Notes: generated by a model not told the origin, from the letters alone. 15,921 nucleotides of DNA from Acidobacteriota bacterium (GCA_023410055.1 JAEYQK010000026.1:1-15921); one strand, 5' to 3'; counted from the stretch's first letter, positions 7,204-15,248 are shown. Program-made: numbers and translations.

Positions 7204-7884
7204 GTGAAGAAGAAGAAACCGAGCTTCAGCCCATCTATCAGGTGTGAGCACTGCCGCAACACCAGCCCAATGGAGGTTGTAGCAACTCATTCGACGATTC
7301 GCGACCACGAGGATTCTAGCGGCAGTCACAGCTGGCAAGCGGGGACCGTGTACGAGCTTCTTATATGCCCGGCATGCGAGGGGGTTACACTGCGTAGCGG
7401 CTTTTGGCACGACTCAATCGATCCGGAAGATGTAGAAGCAATCACGCTCTACCCCGGAACCGAGAAGAGCCTTCGCGGTTTACCTGCCAAAATTGAGAAG
7501 GCTTATCAGGCCGCGCAAAAAGTGCGCAAAGTGGACGCGAATGCTTACGGGGTTCTCCTCGGTCGGGTTCTCGAATTTGTATGTGAGGACCGCCACGCAA
7601 GCGGAGACACTCTGGACCGAAAACTCAAGAGCTTGGCAGGGCTTGGCGAGATACCGTCGAAGCTAGTTGATGTGGCGGCAGGGCTGCGGAAGTTCCGCAA
7701 CATAGGAGCGCACGCGAGCCTCGGAGAACTCACAGACGCGGAACTTCCTATTCTCGATGACCTCACTCGCGCCATTCTCGAGTATGTGTATTCTGCCCCT
7801 CACTTGGCAAAAGAGGTCGAGGACCGACTATCCCGCCTGAAGAAAAGATCACCGAAGGCTAAAGGGGCGGGTGGGCTGGGCTAG
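7204..7884 (+). CDS. Zinc-ribbon plus DUF4145 (HEPN-like) protein
   Basis: A 226-residue protein starting at GTG with a good AGGAG. A treble-clef or ribbon-like N terminus carries two CxxC pairs (Cys14/Cys17 and Cys55/Cys58) that should bind one zinc ion. The helical C-terminal part (about 75-215) resembles DUF4145: YPGTEKSLRGLP, a run of charged helices, and RKFRNIGAHA. In the last, Arg165-Asn166...His170 fits the RX4H signature of HEPN-superfamily RNases. DUF4145 domains occur alone or on type I restriction (HsdR) subunits. The tail is Lys/Gly-rich. It sits 160 bp after the OLD nuclease gene on the same strand, and a terminator-like hairpin follows, so the two probably form one transcript. 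RNase activity is inferred from the motif and not certain; a structural or binding role is also possible. Confidence 0.8.
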   Translation: MKKKKPSFSPSIRCEHCRNTSPMEVVATHSTIRDHEDSSGSHSWQAGTVYELLICPACEGVTLRSGFWHDSIDPEDVEAITLYPGTEKSLRGLPAKIEKAYQAAQKVRKVDANAYGVLLGRVLEFVCEDRHASGDTLDRKLKSLAGLGEIPSKLVDVAAGLRKFRNIGAHASLGELTDAELPILDDLTRAILEYVYSAPHLAKEVEDRLSRLKKRSPKAKGAGGLG

Positions 7885-7908
7885 GCGGTGGGCCGGTTCT
7901 ATAAAAGG

Positions 7909-7967
7909 GGATGTCAAGAAGAAACACTTCACCCAATCCGCAGGGATGTGTTGTTTTTCTGACATCC
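7909..7967 (+). terminator. Long imperfect hairpin after the DUF4145 gene
   Basis: GGATGTCA (7909-7916) pairs perfectly with TGACATCC (7960-7967), and the stem continues imperfectly to CAC/GTG (7925-7927, 7948-7950) around a 20-nt loop. It begins about 25 bp after the stop. The T-run lies within the stem (7954-7958) rather than after it, so it may slow or end transcription, or be a small repeat element. Confidence 0.45.
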
Positions 7968-8376
7968 AGCGACTGAGTGCGGCTGCGAGGGTACGTGCCG
8001 GAGCATTGCTCGCACTACGATGTCCTTCGAGGTAGCGATCATCTCTGCCGCGTCGTTCGGTTCCGGATTCTGTGCGCCTCGTAAGCAGCTTGGGTGGCGT
8101 GTGTGCCAACCATGGTTCCATCTGGGACTCGAGGCCTATTGCTCTGTTGGGCTGTCCGAGGGGGCATACGGTATCCCTTAAGACTCGGTGCCTAAACCGG
8201 CCCAGGATTACTCACCCTCGAACCCGTGCGCTCAGTGCGGGCGGACGCGTGAGGATACATTGCTCTCCGATGGAACTGTGCGCTCAAGCTGCTTGTGGCT
8301 GAGGACGTCTAGATATCCTGATCGGCACAAACCCTCGGGCGTCCCTCTGGGACTTCCATATCATTTTCGCATCTGA
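7968..8376. other. Intergenic stretch without a convincing gene
   Basis: Short frames occur, one of which (GTG 8188 to 8376) contains a CAQC pair, but none has a Shine-Dalgarno sequence, a recognisable family or sustained coding character. Small GTCCC/GGGAC-type stems appear toward the right end. It may be degraded coding DNA. Confidence 0.5.
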
Positions 8377-8396
8377 CCCGGCACTTCCGTGCCGGG
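8377..8396. repeat. Perfect 8-bp hairpin CCCGGCAC/GTGCCGGG
   Basis: CCCGGCAC (8377-8384) and GTGCCGGG (8389-8396) pair around TTCC. It sits just left of the tandem array and differs in sequence from the array palindrome. Confidence 0.7.
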
Positions 8397-8407
8397 CTAA
8401 ATTCTTG

Positions 8408-8879
8408 CTGTCCCTTGCGGGACGGCGATTCTCTTATGTGGCCTAGCACAGCGTACGGCTACTGCGGTTGTTGCTCCTGGAGTGCCGGACTGGAGTCCGG
8501 CGCTACGGGTGTTCGTTGCTAAGTTTGTGCCGTTCCTTGTGGGGCAGCGATTCTCTTACGTGGCCTAGCACAGTTGTGCGGCTAATGCGGTCGTTGTTCC
8601 TGGAGTGCCGGACTGGAGTCCGGCGCTACGGGTGTTCGTTAAGTTCGAGCCATCCCTTGCGGGGCGGCGATTCTCTTGTGGCCTGGCACTGTTGTGCGGC
8701 TATTGCGGTCGTTGCTCCTGGAGTGCCGGACTGGAGTCCGGCGCTACGGGTGTTCGTTGCTAAGTTCGTGCCGTCCCTTGTGGGGCAGCGATTCTCTTGT
8801 GGCCAGGCAGAGTTGTGCGGCTATTGCAGTCGTTGTTCCTGGAGTGCCGGACTGGAGTCTGGCGCTACGGTTGTTCGTT
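8408..8879. repeat. Tandem array: four copies of a ~120-bp unit with REP-like palindrome
   Basis: Each unit begins with a TCCCTTG(C/T)GGG-like stretch and GCGATTCTCTT, continues through TTGTGCGGCTA-like sequence, and ends with CCTGGAGTGCCGGACTGG, the rest of the palindrome, and CGCTACGG(G/T)TGTTCGTT. The CCTGG anchors are at 8476, 8599, 8717 and 8838, giving periods of 123, 118 and 121 bp. The palindromes are at 8484-8501, 8607-8624, 8725-8742 and 8846-8863; the fourth has one C-to-T change. On the minus strand each reads GTAG followed by CGCCGGACT and its complement, the GTAG-headed layout of REP elements. Period lengths are not all multiples of three, and open frames across the array drift, so it is non-coding. 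No RAYT transposase is in the window. Confidence 0.9.
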
Positions 8880-8921
8880 GGCGGATGAGCCATTGAGTAC
8901 GACGTTTGTGGCCTTTTGCGA

Positions 8922-8937
8922 GTTCCGTTTTCGGAAC
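8922..8937. repeat. Small hairpin GTTCCG/CGGAAC
   Basis: A perfect 6-bp stem with a TTTT loop, just right of the tandem array. No function can be assigned. Confidence 0.5.
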
Positions 8938-9109
8938 GGAAGTAAGAAGCTTCAAAGAGAATTGCAGACCTGACCCGCCTTATCAGTGAGATACCTGAGT
9001 CCCCGTTTCGTCGCTGAAACTCAAAGTGCAACGCTCTTGCTGTCGGTTATCGACGAATATCTCATAGATATACATGAGTAGCGGGCATAAGTTCTTGGCA
9101 ATATTTGTC

Positions 9110-9150
9110 AATGACTCCCGGAATTTTATCGTGCTATACAGAGAGTCATT
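9110..9150. promoter_or_regulatory. Inverted repeat flanking the EPS promoter
   Basis: AATGACTC (9110-9117) and GAGTCATT (9143-9150) are perfect inverted half-sites, 33 bp centre to centre (about three helical turns). One covers the putative -35 and the other the predicted start site, as expected for a regulator bound at two sites. Confidence 0.45.
9111..9140 (+). promoter_or_regulatory. Putative extended -10 promoter of the EPS operon
   Basis: TATACA (9135-9140) is preceded by TG one base upstream (TGCTATACA), an extended -10 box. ATGACT (9111-9116) lies 18 bp upstream as a weak -35. Transcription would start near 9147, leaving a leader of about 90 nt before the upxY-like gene. An 8-bp inverted repeat flanks the -10 region. 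Confidence 0.45.
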
Positions 9151-9236
9151 AAGCCAACTTATTACTCTACGCACGCGAGTGCAGTAGCTATTGGTTAGGT
9201 CACACGGGCCCTGTGAGTGGCGGGGCGGAGCTATAG

Positions 9237-9785
9237 ATGAGTACGCAGCATTCTATCGGTCCTTCTTCATTTGCATTCTTGCCCGCAGTCATTGGCCCAC
9301 AGTGGTATGCGGTTCACACGTCGTCGCGGCATGAAAAACAAGTTGCAGGGAAGCTGGCAGAGAGAGGCATCGAGTATTTTCTTCCTCTGTACGAGGAGCT
9401 GCGTCGCTGGACGGACCGGCAAGTGAAAGTACAGTTGCCGCTCTTCCCAGGGTATTTGTTTGTGCACATGGTTGCCGGACAAAAGATGGATGTCTTAAGA
9501 GTGCCGGGTGTCGCCGAACTCGTTGGTTTCAACAGGGGACTTGTTCCTGTTGATCCACAGGAAATAGCCGCTTTGAAGCGCGGCTGTACGTTCGGGGCAT
9601 CAGTAACACCGCACCCCTACCTCAAGACCGGGTGCCGAGTACGCGTGCGCAGCGGAGTGCTGCGCGACACCGAAGGGATCCTGGTCAGAAACGGACAGCA
9701 GGATCGCCTGGTTATTTCGGTTGATCTGCTCATGCAGTCGGTTGCACTCGAAATAGACGCCGCAGACGTCGAAGTCGTTTCCTGA
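9237..9785 (+). CDS. UpxY-type NusG paralogue, transcription antiterminator
   Basis: A 182-residue protein with the NusG N-terminal domain: WYAVHTSSRHEKQVA (23-37), PLFPGYLFVHM (68-78) and VPGVAELVGF (89-98). A KOW domain follows (GCRVRVRSGVLRDTEGIL, 132-149). This is the UpxY/RfaH/LoaP class of specialised NusG proteins, which bind RNA polymerase during transcription of polysaccharide operons and reduce premature termination. It is the first gene of the EPS cluster, 18 bp before the Wzz-like gene, exactly where UpxY proteins are found. ATG 9237 has GGAG six bases upstream. The roughly 20-residue leader before the NusG domain is unremarkable. The housekeeping NusG would be beside secE/rplK, which are absent here. 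Confidence 0.88.
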   Translation: MSTQHSIGPSSFAFLPAVIGPQWYAVHTSSRHEKQVAGKLAERGIEYFLPLYEELRRWTDRQVKVQLPLFPGYLFVHMVAGQKMDVLRVPGVAELVGFNRGLVPVDPQEIAALKRGCTFGASVTPHPYLKTGCRVRVRSGVLRDTEGILVRNGQQDRLVISVDLLMQSVALEIDAADVEVVS

Positions 9786-9803
9786 TCGGGAATCGCCGCC
9801 TAG

Positions 9804-11159
9804 ATGATGAACGTAGACACTTCTGAGTTGGAATCAAAACCACAACTTCAACCGGACATGCCCGAAGATCCCGGGTCCTCGGAACAGCTGTATACGATGT
9901 GGCTGCTCTGGAACAACCGAGGGCTCATCGCGCGAGTAACGGGAATCGGGGTTGTGTTTGCGGTTGTGCTGGCGTTGTGCATACCTGCGCGCTACACGGC
10001 GACCACTCAGCTGATGCCGCCGGATGCGGTAGGCGGTGGAAGTCTCGGGATGGCTGCGATCGCGGCGGGCATGAGCGACAAGGCGGGTGGGTTGGGAACG
10101 GCGGCGGCTGACCTTCTCGGATTCAAGAGTTCGGGCGCACTGTTCGTGGCCGTATTGAAGAGCCGATCAGTGCAAGACCAACTGGTGGAGAAGTTCGGAC
10201 TGCAGAAAGTCTATGGATGTAGGTACCGAATTGATGCAAGGACTGTTCTCGCGGAGCGAACCGAAATATCTGAGGATCGCAAGAGCGGCGTCATCAAGAT
10301 CGAAGTCTCGGATCGGGATCGCGAACGCGCTCAACAGATCGCGAAAGCGTATGTGGACGAGTTGAACCGTGTTGTTGCCACTTCGGCGATGTCGTCGGCA
10401 GCGAGGGAACGCAGTTTCATCCAGTCGCGGATGGTAGAGGTTAAGAAGGAAATGGATTCTTCCGCCGTGGCTTTGGCTGAGTTTTCAAGCAAGAACAGCA
10501 TGCTCGATGTGAAAGACCAGGCGAAGGCGATGGTGGATGCTGTCGCGACGGTGCAGGGGCAACTGATTGCCGCACAATCTGAGTTGAAAGGGCTGCAGTC
10601 GCTATATAGCGATGATAATTTCCGAGTCCGTTCTGCGAAAGCTCAGGTTGCAGAGCTAAGCCGTCAACTGAAAGGTCTGGATGGCGACGGGCGGCCCAGA
10701 TCGGCATCGGGTCAGATGGATTATCCGACGATCCGTCAGTTACCTGGCCTGGGGGTCACGTTCGAGGATCTTTATCGACGCAACAAGATAGCTGACACGG
10801 TTTATGAAGCACTGGTTCAGCAGTACGAGATGTCCAAAATAGAGGAAGCGAAGGACACTCCGAAGGTACAAGTGCTCGATTCCCCAGAGCAGCCTGAAGT
10901 AAAGTCTTATCCTCCGAGATTACTGATCGTGGTGTGTTGCTCCGTGTTTTCACTGGCCTTCAGTTGCGGGTGGGTCATTGTGGTAACGAAGTGGAACACG
11001 ATTGACAATGACAACGCGAGCAAGCGGCTGGTGCTGGAAATGCTCGCGACCGTACAGAGCCATCCAGTCTGGGCGTCCCCATGCGTTTCGAAAGCCTGCG
11101 GAGTCGGTAGGCGCATCGGCCGCATCGGCAGGCGAGTGCTTCACTTAAGAACCAGCTAA
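9804..11159 (+). CDS. Wzz/GumC-like polysaccharide chain-length determinant
   Basis: A 451-residue inner-membrane protein. A cytoplasmic N terminus leads to a first membrane helix (about 41-61). A large periplasmic part follows, with the Wzz-type start RYTATTQLMPP (63-73), a Gly/Ala-rich section (76-110) and a charged coiled coil (about 200-295). The conserved proline-rich PEQPEVKSYPPR (361-372) precedes a second membrane helix (about 373-394), and a short basic tail ends the protein. Wzz/GumC co-polymerases set chain length in Wzx/Wzy systems and contact the export machinery. The BY-kinase domain (Walker A) found fused or adjacent in many such loci is absent. ATG 9804 and ATG 9807 are both possible, and no strong ribosome site is seen. 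Confidence 0.88.
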   Translation: MMNVDTSELESKPQLQPDMPEDPGSSEQLYTMWLLWNNRGLIARVTGIGVVFAVVLALCIPARYTATTQLMPPDAVGGGSLGMAAIAAGMSDKAGGLGTAAADLLGFKSSGALFVAVLKSRSVQDQLVEKFGLQKVYGCRYRIDARTVLAERTEISEDRKSGVIKIEVSDRDRERAQQIAKAYVDELNRVVATSAMSSAARERSFIQSRMVEVKKEMDSSAVALAEFSSKNSMLDVKDQAKAMVDAVATVQGQLIAAQSELKGLQSLYSDDNFRVRSAKAQVAELSRQLKGLDGDGRPRSASGQMDYPTIRQLPGLGVTFEDLYRRNKIADTVYEALVQQYEMSKIEEAKDTPKVQVLDSPEQPEVKSYPPRLLIVVCCSVFSLAFSCGWVIVVTKWNTIDNDNASKRLVLEMLATVQSHPVWASPCVSKACGVGRRIGRIGRRVLHLRTS

Positions 11160-11188
11160 GTCATTTCTGATTGAACCCAGTCCCAGTG

Positions 11189-12355
11189 ATGTCTGCAAAG
11201 AAAACTCTGGCCATCGTCCAGTGGGGTAGCTACCGGTCTTATCCGGTGGGCGGAATCTCGACGTTTGTTGAATCCATGATTCCGCACCTGGGACGAGCAT
11301 TCGACTTGAAGCTGGTTGGAATGAGTTTGGGAGAACACATCGGACGCTGGACGAAGATTCAAGTGGCCGGTGATAGCTACGACTTTCTGCCGGTGGTTTC
11401 GGCGAGGCAGTCACGAGTCATCCCAGATCGTCTTCGGCTTGCGTTTGCTGTCGCGAAATATCGCAAGGCGCTGCGCGAAGTGAAGGCAGACGCATATTAC
11501 GTTCACATGACCGAAGCGGCTGCTCCGTTGCTCGCATGCGGCGGAGCGCCAGTTGTTGTTCATGTACACGGTCTCTACAACTTGTTTCGATTCTCGCGAC
11601 ATTTGTTGGGGCGGCCATTCTCCAAGATTTACGAGGCTCTTTATCCGTACATGTTTTCGCGATGCTCGAAGGTGCTTGGGGCGGGAACACAGGCGGAACT
11701 CGACAGCTTCTGTGAGATCATGCGCGTGCGATCGGCGGCCCTGGTTCCGACGTGCGTGCGTGAAGGCGTGTTCTATCCTCGCGATCGTCGGGTTGCGCGG
11801 CGGGTGGTGGACGTTCGCGAGGATCAGAGAGTGCTGTTGTATGTGGGCAGGATGACAGAAACAAAGAACCCTGAGCTTCTGCTGCAGGCTGCGCAACTGT
11901 TGCGGAAACGATTCCAGAACTTGCTCTTTGTGTTCGTGGGTGACGGGCCGCTGCGGGAACGAGTCGAGGCCGAGGCGCTCCGAACTGGGGACATTCTTTG
12001 CACTGGGCCGTTGCCGGCTGGATACGTCGCGTTGTGGATGAACGCGGCTGACGTTCTGACGATCGTTTCCAGAACGGAAGCGTTCACTTCGATAGCCGCG
12101 CTAGAAGCACTGAGTTGTGGACTTCCAGTCGCGGCAACTCCCGTCAGCGCTCTTCCTGAGATGATTCGGCCTGGAGTGAACGGGGAAGTGTCTGCCGACT
12201 TCAGCCCAGAGTCGTATGCGGCCGCCTTAGAGAAGTTGCTGGTCGAACCTCCAGTGAGAGAGTCTTGCATCGAGACTGCCAGCCCGTACAGCTCGTATCA
12301 AGTTGCCCTTCGCGTGATCTCGGAGCTTGAAGGCGTCCTCGGAGCAGTGCAGTAG
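11189..12355 (+). CDS. GT4 family glycosyltransferase (GT-B fold)
   Basis: A 388-residue protein with an N-terminal acceptor half (PVGGISTF, 19-26; VVHVHGLYNL further on) and a C-terminal glycosyl transferase group 1 half: LLYVGRMTETKN (Arg221 and Lys226 for the sugar-nucleotide phosphates), FVFVGDGPLRERVE, then RTEAFTSIAALEALSCGLPVAAT. The paired acidic motif has Glu297 and Glu306 with eight residues between, one more than the usual EX7E. It should transfer a sugar from a nucleotide donor to a lipid-linked intermediate on the cytoplasmic face of the membrane; donor and linkage cannot be told. An in-frame TTG at 11171 would add six residues; ATG 11189 is preferred, although neither has a clear ribosome site. 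Its stop overlaps the next start (TAGTG). Confidence 0.9.
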   Translation: MSAKKTLAIVQWGSYRSYPVGGISTFVESMIPHLGRAFDLKLVGMSLGEHIGRWTKIQVAGDSYDFLPVVSARQSRVIPDRLRLAFAVAKYRKALREVKADAYYVHMTEAAAPLLACGGAPVVVHVHGLYNLFRFSRHLLGRPFSKIYEALYPYMFSRCSKVLGAGTQAELDSFCEIMRVRSAALVPTCVREGVFYPRDRRVARRVVDVREDQRVLLYVGRMTETKNPELLLQAAQLLRKRFQNLLFVFVGDGPLRERVEAEALRTGDILCTGPLPAGYVALWMNAADVLTIVSRTEAFTSIAALEALSCGLPVAATPVSALPEMIRPGVNGEVSADFSPESYAAALEKLLVEPPVRESCIETASPYSSYQVALRVISELEGVLGAVQ

Positions 12356-13836
12356 TGAACACGCAAGCCGGTAAGCCTTCTTGCCAGGTGAAATCCGGCG
12401 ATTCCGTGCCGCTGCCATCCTTGCGCAGTGATCTTGTCTTCAACATGGGATCGCAGATGCTGCTGAGAATCGTGACGGCGGTCACTGCGCTATATGCCGC
12501 GCGGGTTCTTGGGCCTTCGCGTTTCGGACTGTGGGCCATGCTTCAGGTTCTGTTTATGTACACGGCGCAGGGGCATTTTGGAGTCGTGAATGCCATGATG
12601 CGAGATGTCCCACCTGCACTTGCCCGTGGAGAGATGGATGAGGCACGGGACGTCACCAATACAAGCTGGACGTTTGTGAGCGTTTGCAGCGTGCCGATAT
12701 CGCTATGCGCAGCGGGTGTCGTCTGGTGCTGCATCGGGCCCATGAGCACTGAAAAGATGCTGATAGTGATTGGAACGGCGTGGCTTGTAGCCGTCCAACT
12801 ACAGTCAGTCTTTTTCCAATTCTATTGCCGTGGTTACGGGAAGTTCAGATTATTGGCGGGCGCCAGCGTATTGCAGGCCATGCTTCTGCTTCCATTGTGC
12901 TTCTACTTGATCCCGAAATATGGGATTGCCGGATATCTGTTTGCCTTGAGTGGCGGATTCACAGTAATTACGGTCACGGTGATGATTCGGCCGGACTTGC
13001 ATTGGGGACTGTCCAAGACGCGATTGGTTCGTCTCATTGCGGTTGGTTTACCCATGCTGCCGAGCAGTCTGATGCTCTATCTCAACATGAGCGTCGAGCG
13101 GATTGCTCTTTCGACGCTGGGGGCCGCAGCGGTCGGCGTATTCGTTGCGGGGGCGTTCTTTTTCCAGACCGGGGGAACCATCTGGGAACTCGTGATTTAC
13201 ACGTGGTATGGACGTCTGGCGAGGCTGTACGGGCAGACGAATAGTATCGACTCGGTCATTAAGGCTTTTCGGGAGATTATCCCGGGCGCCCTCTGGGTGA
13301 CCTCGCTGCTTCAGGGAGCAGCATACATCCTGCTGCCGATTACGTTGCAACGCCTGCTGCCGGGGTATGTGCCGTCGATAGCGGTATCTCAGGTGCTTGT
13401 GGTTGCGATCAATCTGTGGGGGATCGCGCAGCTCCTCAGCTTTTGCATGGCCATTGTGGGGCGCCAGAAGCGTGCGGCAATGGTGCAGTCGGCGTTTTTG
13501 GTTTTGAAACTCCTGGCGGTGCTCTTCGCCGTAATGTACGTCAGGCAAGTTCAGGTTGTGGCTCTGGCGAGTGCCGCTGCGGTGGGCGTCTATCTGATCC
13601 TCACGTATCTAGAGTGGAAGCGGATTTCTGGACACGCAATCGATTCGATTACCAAATGGGCCGTACTCTGGACTATTCCAAACGGTATCGCTGTGGCCTG
13701 CTCCAGTTTGCTCGGCACTGAACGAAGTCTGCTGGCATGCGTCGTGTACTTACTTGTTGTCGGTGGGGCCTCGCTCTGTCTTCACACGAAATCGGTGGCT
13801 TTCCGGCAGTTGTACGCGTGGGGAACAACAAAGTGA
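12355..13836 (+). CDS. Wzx-like polysaccharide flippase (MOP superfamily)
   Basis: A 493-residue, highly hydrophobic protein with about 12-14 predicted membrane helices along its length. The N terminus has the flippase-type layout (NMGSQMLLRIVTAVTALYAARVLGPSRFGLWAM), close to the GP..FG motif of polysaccharide-synthesis flippases. It should move lipid-linked repeat units across the inner membrane. GTG 12355 shares one base with the GT4 stop (TAGTG) and has GGAG ten bases upstream, so translation is probably coupled. Being next to a polymerase and a Wzz-like protein supports a Wzx/Wzy pathway rather than an ABC exporter. Confidence 0.88.
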   Translation: MNTQAGKPSCQVKSGDSVPLPSLRSDLVFNMGSQMLLRIVTAVTALYAARVLGPSRFGLWAMLQVLFMYTAQGHFGVVNAMMRDVPPALARGEMDEARDVTNTSWTFVSVCSVPISLCAAGVVWCCIGPMSTEKMLIVIGTAWLVAVQLQSVFFQFYCRGYGKFRLLAGASVLQAMLLLPLCFYLIPKYGIAGYLFALSGGFTVITVTVMIRPDLHWGLSKTRLVRLIAVGLPMLPSSLMLYLNMSVERIALSTLGAAAVGVFVAGAFFFQTGGTIWELVIYTWYGRLARLYGQTNSIDSVIKAFREIIPGALWVTSLLQGAAYILLPITLQRLLPGYVPSIAVSQVLVVAINLWGIAQLLSFCMAIVGRQKRAAMVQSAFLVLKLLAVLFAVMYVRQVQVVALASAAAVGVYLILTYLEWKRISGHAIDSITKWAVLWTIPNGIAVACSSLLGTERSLLACVVYLLVVGGASLCLHTKSVAFRQLYAWGTTK

Positions 13837-15248
13837 GCGGAGTTCCAGTCGCCAGATTGCAGCAAACGGCGCTGTGGCCGGTCATCGTGATGGCCCCGGC
13901 ACTGCTCTTCGCAGTACTCAACCCAGTGGCGTTCGTGTCCGTGATTCTCGGCGTCGGCCTCGCGTTGGTAGGTCTGCGGTACTCGGTGCAGGTTGCCGGC
14001 GCAAGTCTCGTTTTGATTCCGGTGATTGACCAAGCTTTTTCGGACAATGAGTTCACGGAACTGTTCGGTTCTTTGCGGATCACGCCGGGAGTAGCGCTGA
14101 AGGCGATTCTGGCTTTTGTGATCATCTGCTATCTGCTCAGAAACCGAGTGAACCCCCTGCGATACCGGCTCGTGCGTCCACTGGTGATATGGCTTGCGTA
14201 TTGTGGTTGCACTTGCTTGTTCTTTCATGACCGCTCACTCGCCGTTTCACTGTGGCTGAGATTGCTCTATTGGGTCTTGTATTTTGTTTTCTTCTTCGTG
14301 GTTGCTGCCCGGAGGCCGAGTGTTGATGGGCATGTTTCGATATCGCGAATTGCTTTCCTGTGGCGCGCAGGTGCGGTGGCACTGGTGATCTTCGCAGGCA
14401 GCGTTCTGTTAGCAAAAATGATGGGGATCGGCGGCGAGTACTACGGGGTTGGAGAGTCGTACGGGTTTTACCAGGACCCTTGGAACATGGCGATGACTCT
14501 TCCGGGGCTGCTGGTACTAGTGCTGTTGTATCCGTGGGTGTTTGGTGACCGGAGCATATGGACCAAGTTCAGCTGCATCATTCTGGCACTGGTTACAGTC
14601 TTGGCGAGCTTTCTCACGTTTACCCGCACCAGTTTGATCGCTTGCTTGAGCGCCTGCGTACTTTTCGGGCTCACTCTGCGGCGGACGATAAGCTCACGAG
14701 AGACACGTCTCATCCTGGTACTGACGCTGGTGTTTGCCTCGGCAGCGGCGCTACTTGTCTGGCGGAGTATGGCCGGTTCCAGGGCGGGCAATCAGGTCGC
14801 CTCACGCTGGTCAGAAGTAGACAAGGGCGATATAGGATCGGGGCGACTTCAAGTGTTCTACGCGGCATGGTCGAAGTTCGCAAACGCTTCGCCGGTGCGC
14901 AAACTTCTCGGGCACGGCATTGGGGCTGGACCAGAGGCTGCCGAGGAGTACACGGGGATATACGTGTACCTTCACGACGACATGCTGGAAATGCTGGTTT
15001 GCGCAGGGCTGGTGGGTATCGTGCTGTACTGCTGGTCCTTCGCACGAATTTACCGAGAAATCCTACACGGCCTAACTACTCGGAATATCTGGGCGGTCGC
15101 AGCTCTTGTTAGTGTGTGTGTCTACAACCTGACGTCCATCTCCTACATGCGGATCTATTCCGTTACACCCAACACCTATTTTGCGCTTGTCGCAGGCACC
15201 AGCCTGGGAATGTTGCATTCAATGACACATGAAGAATCAATTAGTTAG
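13833..15248 (+). CDS. O-antigen polymerase/ligase family protein (Wzy-like)
   Basis: A 471-residue membrane protein with about ten or more hydrophobic segments. The O-antigen polymerase/ligase signature is visible as FLTFTRTSLIACLSA in one helix, followed by a large periplasmic loop containing SGRLQVFYAAW, GHGIGAGPEAAEE and YLHDDMLEMLVCAGLVG (His381, Asp382). It should join undecaprenyl-linked units (Wzy) or pass the glycan to an acceptor; operon context favours the polymerase role. The frame is open further upstream to 13737, inside the flippase gene, but GTG 13833 is preferred because it overlaps the flippase stop by four bases (GTGA) and has GGGGA eight bases upstream. Confidence 0.87.
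   Translation: MSGVPVARLQQTALWPVIVMAPALLFAVLNPVAFVSVILGVGLALVGLRYSVQVAGASLVLIPVIDQAFSDNEFTELFGSLRITPGVALKAILAFVIICYLLRNRVNPLRYRLVRPLVIWLAYCGCTCLFFHDRSLAVSLWLRLLYWVLYFVFFFVVAARRPSVDGHVSISRIAFLWRAGAVALVIFAGSVLLAKMMGIGGEYYGVGESYGFYQDPWNMAMTLPGLLVLVLLYPWVFGDRSIWTKFSCIILALVTVLASFLTFTRTSLIACLSACVLFGLTLRRTISSRETRLILVLTLVFASAAALLVWRSMAGSRAGNQVASRWSEVDKGDIGSGRLQVFYAAWSKFANASPVRKLLGHGIGAGPEAAEEYTGIYVYLHDDMLEMLVCAGLVGIVLYCWSFARIYREILHGLTTRNIWAVAALVSVCVYNLTSISYMRIYSVTPNTYFALVAGTSLGMLHSMTHEESIS

Noticed and set aside
4956..7884. Gabija system
   Set aside because: The first gene resembles GajA, but the second has no helicase motifs and is a zinc-ribbon/DUF4145 protein.
8188..8376. A 62-codon GTG frame with a CAQC pair suggestive of a zinc ribbon
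   Set aside because: It has no ribosome site and no second clear CxxC pair, and it runs into a repeat-rich tail. It may be chance or a decayed gene, but is not supportable as a gene.
8408..8879. CRISPR array
   Set aside because: The repeat is the entire ~120-bp unit; there are no unique spacers between short constant repeats, and no cas genes are present.
8468..8896. Long open frames crossing the tandem array (142 and 70 codons)
   Set aside because: They are low-complexity translations of the ~120-bp unit. The unit length varies (123, 118, 121 bp), so the frame is not maintained from copy to copy.
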